The notes beneath the pieces were generated by a model. It was not told the DNA's origin. It was given only the letters and a program-made list of their open reading frames with translations, and did not search any database. A stretch of DNA of 5,573 nt from Candidatus Dadabacteria bacterium (GTDB taxonomy: Bacteria; Desulfobacterota_D; UBA1144; Nemesobacterales; CSP1-2): positions 1-5,573 of the forward strand of contig JAKEHC010000160.1 of the NCBI GenBank assembly GCA_022615255.1. The letters run 5' to 3'. The position numbers were made by a program, and so were the translations under genes. Positions 1-4,730 of this stretch are shown in pieces; position 1 is the stretch's first letter, and every line of letters starts with the position of its first letter.

Positions 1-50
1 GACCAACACGCCCTGCGGACGCCTCCGGGGTCGCACTCCTGCGGCGCCGG

Positions 51-125
51 CTGCCTGTAGCTCAGTCCGGATAGAGCAGCGGCCTTCTAAGCCGTGGGTC
101 GGGGGTTCGAATCCCTCTGGGCGCG
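51..125 (+). tRNA. tRNA-Arg (anticodon TCT), imperfect acceptor stem
   Basis: The cloverleaf can be drawn by eye. The D stem is GCTC (60-63) with GAGC (74-77). The anticodon stem GCGGC (79-83) pairs with GCCGT (91-95) around the loop CTTCTAA, which puts TCT at 86-88 and reads AGA/AGG arginine codons. The variable loop is 96-100 and the T loop TTCGAAT is 106-112. The discriminator would be G125 and no CCA is encoded. The acceptor stem is poor: 51-57 against 118-124 gives a C-C mismatch at the first pair and three G-T pairs, whereas the 3' strand (TGGGCGC) would suit a GCGCC-type 5' strand. The rest of the molecule is normal, so the gene identity is safe but its 5' end is suspect. It lies 11 nt upstream of the His tRNA and is probably co-transcribed with it. 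Confidence 0.88.
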
Positions 126-136
126 CGATTCTCAAT

Positions 137-215
137 GGTGGGTGTAGCTCAGCTTGGTTAGAGCACTGGGTTGTGGCCCCAGAGGTCGCCGGTTCAAGTC
201 CGGTCACCCACCCCA
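137..215 (+). tRNA. tRNA-His (anticodon GTG) with encoded CCA
   Basis: All seven acceptor pairs (138-144 with 205-211) are Watson-Crick. G137 is the extra G-1 typical of histidine tRNA and faces C212 at position 73. CCA is encoded at 213-215. The anticodon stem CTGGG (166-170) pairs with CCCAG (178-182) around loop TTGTGGC, giving anticodon GTG at 173-175 for CAC/CAU codons. The T loop is TTCAAGT (193-199). A T-rich tract follows immediately. The G-1/C73 pair is the histidyl-tRNA synthetase identity element, which makes the assignment firm. The encoded CCA contrasts with the neighbouring Arg tRNA, which lacks it. Confidence 0.97.
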
Positions 216-228
216 TTTTTTATTTTCT
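214..228 (+). terminator. T-rich tract after tRNA-His, possible terminator
   Basis: A run of six T, an A, four more T and a CT follow the encoded CCA directly. There is no separate GC hairpin; the tRNA acceptor and T arms would be the only preceding structure. Such U-tracts after tRNA genes often end transcription, but this one is inferred from composition alone. Confidence 0.35.
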
Positions 229-369
229 CTGTCTTTGGTCTCTCCATTCATCAACCACCTGCTGGTGTGAAATTATCATCAGCGGAAAAGAGGATGAATT
301 CGTCAAAGTGTTGCCTCCTAAGGCAGGGGATGCTTTGGATACCATCCAGCTTACTGTAATGTTGGTAAG

Positions 370-2001
370 TTAAGAGCAGTCGATAGGACATCCGAAAAAC
401 TCAAAAAATTCGCATACACCATTGCCACAGCAGCTTGGAAGAAAACCTGTCCTTTTAGGACAGTCCGCAGGGCAGGTGTTACAGTTCTCTCCACTCTGAC
501 AGACTCCGTTTCCACATTGTGTGGGGCTTGGTGAAGGCGTTGGAGCTGGAGTAGGTATCGGTGTTGATGTAGGAGATGGGAAAGGTGGTGGACTAGGAGA
601 TGGCGATGGAGAAGGACTAGGACTAGGAGACGGTGTAGGAGAGGGACTAGGACTAGGAGTTGGGGTTGGTGTTGATGTAGGAGATGGGGAAGGCGAGGGG
701 GAAGGAGATGGACTAGGAGTTGGTGTCGGTGTCGGTAAACCCAGCGCACTAAGGGCTGTTTCTGCATCAATGCGCCCATAGCCATAGGAGGTATCAAACC
801 CCGCAGAACCGAGGTCTATAGCAGTGTCTCTTAAAATTTGCGTTATCTCGGTTGGTGGAATGTTAGGGTCTTCCCCCAGTAGAAGCGCTGCAAGTCCTGC
901 AACATGCGGACTAGCCATCGAAGTCCCGGACATATTTGTAAAACCACCTCCTCGTTTAACCGAGGTTGTAATCGAGCCGGGCGCTACTACATCAAGTTGT
1001 GACCCGCCGTTACTAAAGCAGGTAACCTTGTCCACAGCAACAGAATCGCTACAACTCTTTGTGCAAATGCCGAAGGAGTTCCTCTGTAGGCACCAAGAAA
1101 ACGTTCCAGAATTATAATCATATGTCGCGCCAACAGCAATTACCTTAGAACCGCAAGCAGGTGTGCCCATAGCATTTTTGGTTGCGCTGTTGCCTGAACT
1201 AGCTACCACAACAACCCCTGCATCTACAGCGTTATTTGAGGCCATTGCTGCCGAATGGCTATCACAAGCCCCGGAGAAAGAGCCTCCTCCTAAACTCATA
1301 TTTATAACCTGTGCTCCGTTCATAACGCAATCGTCAATCCCAGCTATAACGTCTGAAAAGGTGCCGGTGCCGTTTGAACCTAGAACCTTGCCGACCATAA
1401 ATAGAACCCCAGGTGCGACACCTGTGTATGTGCCGTTACCCGAACCGATAATACCCGCGACGTGACTTCCATGATTGTGGTCATCCTGGGCATTATTATC
1501 ATCATTTACATAGTCCTTCTGCCAGATGATTCTACCTTGGAAGGCGGGATGATTATTATCAATACCGGTATCAAGTATGCAGACTTTAACTCCATCCCCT
1601 GTAATTCCCTCTGGGTTGTGTAAAACGTCGGCCCCAATAATTGGTATACTCTCTTTTAGATGCGCATGGACTTCCCCATCAGGTTTTATAAAAGTAATGT
1701 CGGGGTCACGGTTGAGAGACTGAAGGAATCTGGCGGGAAATCCTCGGACGGCAATTGCATCTATAATCTGGTATTTGTATTTAACTCTTCCCCCAAAGGA
1801 TTGGGCTAATTCTACCAAACGAGAGCGACCGAAGCGATCAAACCTTAAGCCAGGCTTATGGAAAACTATAATGTCCGCTATTTGGCTATTATCGTTTTGC
1901 GCCTGGGATGAGCGAATGAAAGTGAATAAACCAACTAGAAAAAATATAGCTACAATAAGCCCTATGGCGAAAAATAAATGGGTTTTTGCAAACCTTGCTA
2001 T
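370..2001 (-). CDS. Secreted subtilisin-family (S8) serine protease with Pro/Ser/Thr linker and Cys-rich repeats
   Basis: This is an exported serine endopeptidase of about 543 residues. The frame is open from 2001, where an ATA codon follows GAGGAGG (2013-2007) by 5 nt; the next common start codon is TTG at 1818, which would remove 61 residues. Those residues form a signal peptide: Arg3 and Lys6, a hydrophobic core at about 9-29, and a likely cleavage after S-Q-A34. An inhibitor I9 propeptide follows (about 43-115), from IIVFHKPG to FIKPDGEVHA. The S8 catalytic domain has Asp144 (LDTGID), His177 (HGSHVAG), oxyanion Asn271 (SSGN) and Ser361 (GTSMASPHVAG). It contains eight Cys, four of them in an insertion at 304-328. 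A low-complexity Pro/Ser/Thr linker (about 423-494) leads to two Cys-rich repeats (496-514 and 525-542), the second lacking the middle Cys. No membrane anchor or sortase signal is seen at the C-terminus. The gene appears monocistronic. Family and export are near certain; the substrate is unknown. An ATG lost through a sequencing error at 2001 is an alternative to a true ATA start. Confidence 0.93.
   Translation of the reverse strand: MARFAKTHLFFAIGLIVAIFFLVGLFTFIRSSQAQNDNSQIADIIVFHKPGLRFDRFGRSRLVELAQSFGGRVKYKYQIIDAIAVRGFPARFLQSLNRDPDITFIKPDGEVHAHLKESIPIIGADVLHNPEGITGDGVKVCILDTGIDNNHPAFQGRIIWQKDYVNDDNNAQDDHNHGSHVAGIIGSGNGTYTGVAPGVLFMVGKVLGSNGTGTFSDVIAGIDDCVMNGAQVINMSLGGGSFSGACDSHSAAMASNNAVDAGVVVVASSGNSATKNAMGTPACGSKVIAVGATYDYNSGTFSWCLQRNSFGICTKSCSDSVAVDKVTCFSNGGSQLDVVAPGSITTSVKRGGGFTNMSGTSMASPHVAGLAALLLGEDPNIPPTEITQILRDTAIDLGSAGFDTSYGYGRIDAETALSALGLPTPTPTPSPSPSPSPSPSPTSTPTPTPSPSPSPTPSPSPSPSPSPSPSPPPFPSPTSTPIPTPAPTPSPSPTQCGNGVCQSGENCNTCPADCPKRTGFLPSCCGNGVCEFFEFFGCPIDCS
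521..735 (-). repeat. Minisatellite-like repeat encoding the Pro/Ser/Thr linker
   Basis: This G-rich (+ strand) tract is built from variants of the hexamers GGACTA, GGAGAT and GGTGTT and encodes alternating Ser-Pro and Thr-Pro. Within it a 21-nt block is exactly duplicated at 560-580 and 668-688, 108 nt (36 codons) apart, so the linker has grown by block duplication as well as hexamer slippage. All units keep the reading frame. The tract also creates long spurious open frames on both strands. Confidence 0.85.
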
Positions 2002-2006
2002 TTTTG

Positions 2007-2013
2007 CCTCCTC
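2007..2013 (-). promoter_or_regulatory. Strong Shine-Dalgarno that decides the protease start
   Basis: The - strand reads GAGGAGG, then CAAAA, then ATA at 2001-1999. This is the best ribosome-binding site in the window and the spacing is ideal for initiation at the ATA. The upstream in-frame stop TAA is at 2019-2017, so translation cannot begin earlier. No comparable site precedes the TTG at 1818. Confidence 0.8.
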
Positions 2014-2037
2014 TTTTTAGGGTTGGTTATAACACGG

Positions 2038-2066
2038 ATTCTAATGCTGATAAGATTTAATGTCAA
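2038..2066 (-). promoter_or_regulatory. Near-consensus sigma-70 promoter of the protease gene
   Basis: On the - strand TTGACA (2066-2061, 6 of 6 to consensus) is separated by exactly 17 nt from TAGAAT (2043-2038, 5 of 6). Transcription would begin near 2031, giving a leader of about 30 nt that contains the GAGGAGG site and leads to the ATA at 2001. The position independently supports a start at 2001 over 1818. I see no convincing operator dyad over it. Confidence 0.75.
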
Positions 2067-2110
2067 CAGCCCGTATTCTGCAGTCTAAAATGTAACCGAA
2101 ACGGGATTAG

Positions 2111-2284
2111 TTCCGCAATTTAAAAAAGCAACCGAAATTAAGAAGAGGTGGGATAAAGAGGCATTTTTTATCCTATCTTACTTCTCATGGTGGACATGCA
2201 CTCAAGAAATCAGTATCCAAAGTAACTAAGGGTCGCATAATTAAAGACCAGATCAAAGAAGGGAAAGGGCAGACTACTGGATGA
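2111..2284 (+). pseudogene. Possible coding remnant without a start codon
   Basis: The frame is open for 57 codons between TAG (2108) and TGA (2282) but has no ATG, GTG or TTG. The translated stretch is strongly basic, with segments such as HGGHALKKSVSKVTKGRI. It overlaps the 17-bp stem-loop. I do not recognise a family. It may be part of a decayed gene or simply a chance open stretch in A-rich DNA. Confidence 0.15.
2141..2185. repeat. 17-bp imperfect stem-loop
   Basis: The left arm 2141-2157 pairs with 2167-2178 and 2181-2185, with a 2-nt bulge (TA, 2179-2180) and a 9-nt loop. Fifteen pairs are Watson-Crick and two are G-T. It lies about 140 nt upstream of the protease start and about 450 nt downstream of argJ. 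On the - strand it is not directly followed by a U-run, so it is not a typical terminator. It could be a fold in an untranslated RNA or the remnant of a small inverted-repeat element. Confidence 0.6.
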
Positions 2285-2499
2285 GTCTGAGAAGAGAACC
2301 TGTTTGAACAGGAGCTTTGATAACCACATTTACAGTAATATTTAAGATTGGGATGGAGGAAGGTTTGTCTGGCAGAATGGGTAGGATTTTTATGCGTTAT
2401 GAATCTTAATCCTCAATCGTTTTTAAACACCGGGTCAGCGCAGAGAATGGAACCGCTCTTTCAGAATGTAGAAACAATAGTCGTGGTTAACAGGCTATC

Positions 2500-2519
2500 A
2501 AACAGGCTCTAACCTGTTT
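2500..2519. repeat. Small hairpin AAACAGG/CCTGTTT
   Basis: AAACAGG (2500-2506) and CCTGTTT (2513-2519) form a 7-bp stem with a 6-nt loop. A second copy of AACAGGCT lies just upstream at 2489-2496. The palindromic CCTGTT/AACAGG at 2299-2312 uses the same arm sequence. The function is unknown. Confidence 0.45.
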
Positions 2520-2614
2520 TGACCAGCGACCCCTCTCTGAAGATGCTGATTAAAGCCGGAGTAGATGCGGCACGTAATGCGCTGCCACGAATCCGGGCGC
2601 TCCTGGAAGAGTAA
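2513..2614 (+). pseudogene. Possible C-terminal remnant of an unrecognised protein
   Basis: Following an in-frame TAA (2510-2512), 33 codons remain open to TAA at 2612. The predicted peptide (including KMLIKAGVDAARNALPRI) looks helical and amphipathic, and the DNA is more GC-rich than the flanks. There is no ribosome-binding site; the only possible starts are TTG (2519) and an internal ATG. The composition suggests the tail of a decayed or foreign gene, but no family is recognised and a chance open frame is possible. Confidence 0.25.
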
Positions 2615-2633
2615 ACGACATTAGTATTAGGGG

Positions 2634-3812
2634 TCAGGTTCTATATTGTGCATTAAGTTTAAGGTAATCCATAGTTATATCGCTTGCAATTACGAAATAA
2701 CTCGATTTGCCGCTTTTAAGGTCTAATGTGATAGGGAACTTGGGTTGTTTAAGAATGTGATTTACTTTGCTCTCATCCATTATCTCTGCGCCGTTCCTTA
2801 CCACTTTATGATTTCCGAAATACAAATCCACCTTTAGGGGATTAAATTTCACTCCTGCTCTTCCTGCCGCCGCAAGCACCCGCCCCCAGTTTGCATCCTC
2901 TCCGTAAAGAGCGGTCTTTACGAGGAGAGAAGAACCGATTGTGCGGGCTATGTTCTCCGCGTCTTTTTTAGTCCTCGTTCGTTTTACCATTATTTTGACG
3001 ACCTTTGTTGCTCCTTCCCCATCTCTTACAATCATTTCTGCTACTTCTGTGGCCAGTTCCCCGAGAATCTTTTGAAATTTTATGTAATTTCTATCTCCAT
3101 CTTTTATTGGTTTGTTTCCTAAGACACCGTTTGAGAGCAAAATTACGGTGTCGTTAGTAGAAGTGTCGCCATCAACAATAATTCTGTTAAAGGAGTTCTC
3201 TACTGAGTTCTTGAGGGCTTTAGTCAGGGCTTTTTGATCAAGGTTAATATCAGTAAGTATAAAACAGAGCATAGTAGCCATCTGAGGGGCAATCATCCCG
3301 GCTCCTTTCCCGATCGCACAGATCGTTCCTGTTTTTCCATCAATTTTCATTTGCGCTTGGGCGTGCTTGGGAAACTTATCCGTTGTCATTATAGCTTCAG
3401 CGGTATCCAAGAACCCATCTTCGCTTAATTTGGAGACAAGCTCGGGGATTGCCTTTATAATCTTTTCGGTATTCAGATAAAGCCCTATAACGCCGGTTGA
3501 CGAGGGGATAACCAGGGATTCCTTGATTCTGAGTTCGTGAGCTACGAGTTTCGCCGTAAGAGTGGCGTCCTTTAGCCCTCTTTTCCCTGTACCTACGTTT
3601 GCATTCCCACTGTTTACTATAATTGCTTGACACCACCCGCTTTTTACTCGTTCGATTCCTAAAATAACAGGGGCAGCCTTTACAACATTAGTCGTAAAAA
3701 CTCCTGCTACCTTCGCAGGAACCTTTGAAAATATTAGACCTAGGTCTTTTCTACCGTTCTTCTTTATACCTGAAGATATGCCACACCCAAGAAATCCAGG
3801 GATCTTAATCAT
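2634..3812 (-). CDS. argJ: Bifunctional glutamate N-acetyltransferase / amino-acid N-acetyltransferase (ornithine acetyltransferase)
   Basis: ArgJ transfers the acetyl group from N-acetylornithine to glutamate, closing the cyclic arginine pathway; many members also acetylate glutamate from acetyl-CoA. It acts in the cytosol. The 392 residues cover the whole family length. Visible motifs are FTTNVVKAAPV (39-49), the oxyanion loop SSTGVIG (104-110), and the self-cleavage site in APQMATMLCF, where Ala179-Thr180 would be cut to leave Thr180 as the beta-chain nucleophile. Further motifs are DGDTSTNDT (214-222), DGEGATK (264-270) and LYGEDANWGRV (302-312), with a typical C-terminus ending in YRT. 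NSGNANVGTG (67-76) differs mildly from the commoner NSGNANACTG. The start ATG overlaps the end of recO by 8 nt and has a GAGGAG site 7 nt upstream, inside the recO codons. No other arg gene is nearby. Whether this copy is mono- or bifunctional cannot be read from the sequence. Confidence 0.97.
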   Translation of the reverse strand: MIKIPGFLGCGISSGIKKNGRKDLGLIFSKVPAKVAGVFTTNVVKAAPVILGIERVKSGWCQAIIVNSGNANVGTGKRGLKDATLTAKLVAHELRIKESLVIPSSTGVIGLYLNTEKIIKAIPELVSKLSEDGFLDTAEAIMTTDKFPKHAQAQMKIDGKTGTICAIGKGAGMIAPQMATMLCFILTDINLDQKALTKALKNSVENSFNRIIVDGDTSTNDTVILLSNGVLGNKPIKDGDRNYIKFQKILGELATEVAEMIVRDGEGATKVVKIMVKRTRTKKDAENIARTIGSSLLVKTALYGEDANWGRVLAAAGRAGVKFNPLKVDLYFGNHKVVRNGAEIMDESKVNHILKQPKFPITLDLKSGKSSYFVIASDITMDYLKLNAQYRT

Positions 3813-4539
3813 TCCTAAGCTCCTCTAAAAATTTTGATGATTTGATCTCTTTCCCCGTACGGTACTGAGTAAATTTTACGAGTAGATTTATATAGTCAAA
3901 AGGTTGATCTAGCTTTTGCTCTGGGAAATTCTGATGTCCTTTCATCCAATCTTTTCGTGCATGGAGAAAATCCTTTGAAATTTTATAACCGTTAATTTTA
4001 TTCTTCTTGCATGCATTACAAATAATTCCGCCCTTTTGAATGCTGAAATAAGAATCGTCTTCTATTGACCGTTTGCATACCGAGCAGAAATCAAAGTTAG
4101 GCTCGTATCCGGACAGGGTAAGAACGGAAAGTTGAAATCTTAGAATTGCGTTCGAAGGATTTTTTTTTGAATCTAGGGCAGAAAGGGTTTCCCTGAGAAG
4201 GTTAAATATATTCTCGTTAGGGTCTTCTTCAGGCAAAAGTATTTCTACATTCTCTAACACGAAACTCCCACACATAAAAAGGCTTACATCCTCCATAAGG
4301 GTTGAAAACGCTCTTATCGTTTCGGAGTCCTCGATGAACTTAATCCCACCTGGTTTTTCACGAAACCTCACGCGAAGATGCACAAACGGCTCAAGCCTTC
4401 CACCAAAGCGTTTTCTGCTTTTTTTTGCATACTTAGCTATACCTTTTATCTTTCCAAAATCCTTGGTGAAAAGAGAAAGTATATAATCCGCCTCCCCATA
4501 TTCGGTTTTATGAAGGAGAAACGCCTCGGAATCTTTCAT
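3805..4539 (-). CDS. recO: DNA repair protein RecO
   Basis: RecO acts in the RecFOR pathway: it anneals single strands and, with RecR, loads RecA onto SSB-coated gaps. It is cytosolic. The product has 244 residues, the usual family length. The N-terminal OB-fold (about 1-80) begins with the characteristic LLHKTEYGEADYILSLFT and continues into a Lys/Arg-rich stretch (30-44, KIKGIAKYAKKSRKR) suited to DNA contact. The C-terminal helical domain carries a CxxC pair at Cys152/Cys155 and another at Cys174/Cys177, which form the zinc site found in many RecO proteins. The ATG at 4539 gives the standard N-terminus, but no clear Shine-Dalgarno precedes it. The stop overlaps the argJ start. Two A-runs in the coding strand, of 8 (4426-4419) and 9 (4168-4160), are potential slippage sites. 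mgtE lies 191 nt upstream on the same strand. Confidence 0.95.
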   Translation of the reverse strand: MKDSEAFLLHKTEYGEADYILSLFTKDFGKIKGIAKYAKKSRKRFGGRLEPFVHLRVRFREKPGGIKFIEDSETIRAFSTLMEDVSLFMCGSFVLENVEILLPEEDPNENIFNLLRETLSALDSKKNPSNAILRFQLSVLTLSGYEPNFDFCSVCKRSIEDDSYFSIQKGGIICNACKKNKINGYKISKDFLHARKDWMKGHQNFPEQKLDQPFDYINLLVKFTQYRTGKEIKSSKFLEELRND

Positions 4540-4730
4540 AGAGGTTATATTATTGCCTAAAAGTGATTATTTAGCCACAAATAGACGCGAGTTTACACGA
4601 ATGAGCGATCTATGATTCATGATGCAGGAAGCATGTTCATAAAAGTTTATGCTTGAATCCAGTAACTCGTATTCTGCATCCTGCTTATTTAATTCGAGTT
4701 CATTTGTTACCTTCGTGGCTTAATTTGCTC
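4540..4730. repeat. Nested imperfect inverted-repeat element between mgtE and recO
   Basis: The outer arms are TTAGCCAC (4571-4578) and GTGGCTTAA (4715-4723). Inside them CGAAT (4598-4602) mirrors ATTCG (4692-4696), GATGCAG (4621-4627) mirrors CTGCATC (4674-4680), and AAGCAT (4629-4634) mirrors ATGCTT (4649-4654). The inner arms show a 7-nt rhythm: TGATTCA, TGATGCA, GGAAGCA on the left (4613-4633) and ATGCTTG, AATCCAG, TAACTCG, TATTCTG, CATCCTG on the right (4649-4683). It has no coding capacity. It fills the space where a recO promoter or leader would lie and has the look of a dispersed intergenic repeat or a small non-autonomous element, though only one copy is visible here. Confidence 0.55.

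Larger units (their letters stand above)
2021..2633. other. Gene-free region between argJ and the protease
   Basis: No supported intact gene lies in these 613 nt. The region contains the protease promoter at its left end, a 17-bp stem-loop (2141-2185), smaller hairpins built on AACAGG/CCTGTT (2299-2312 and 2500-2519), and two open stretches without usable starts that resemble coding remnants (2111-2284 and 2513-2614, both + strand). The right part (about 2520-2605) is visibly richer in GC than its surroundings. No clear rho-independent terminator follows argJ. Confidence 0.6.

Noticed and set aside
171..373. Two + strand open frames of 62 and 66 codons starting inside tRNA-His
   Set aside because: They begin within the tRNA anticodon arm and have no ribosome-binding site; only the last part of one is noted as a possible remnant.
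521..735. CRISPR-like regular repeats
   Set aside because: The units are hexamers within a coding frame and there are no unique spacers.
521..781. 86-codon open frame on the + strand rich in Gly and Val
   Set aside because: It is the antisense reading of the same linker repeat, with no ribosome site and no recognisable domain.
351..797. 148-codon open frame on the - strand rich in His, Leu and Gln
   Set aside because: It is a shifted frame of the protease linker repeat; the low-complexity composition is produced by the hexamer units, and the protease frame has the full domain logic.
370..1818. Protease starting at TTG 1818
   Set aside because: This removes the signal peptide and the first part of the I9 propeptide, has no good ribosome site, and ignores the promoter and GAGGAGG site at 2007-2066.
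2580..2633. Rho-independent terminator for argJ
   Set aside because: The GC-rich bases around 2580-2610 can form weak pairs, but no stable hairpin followed by a U-run exists on the - strand.
3234..3636. Short open frames on both strands within argJ
   Set aside because: They are out-of-frame shadows of a clearly conserved full-length argJ.
4378..4560. 60-codon + strand open frame antisense to recO
   Set aside because: It lies wholly opposite recO apart from a few codons, with no ribosome site and no family resemblance.
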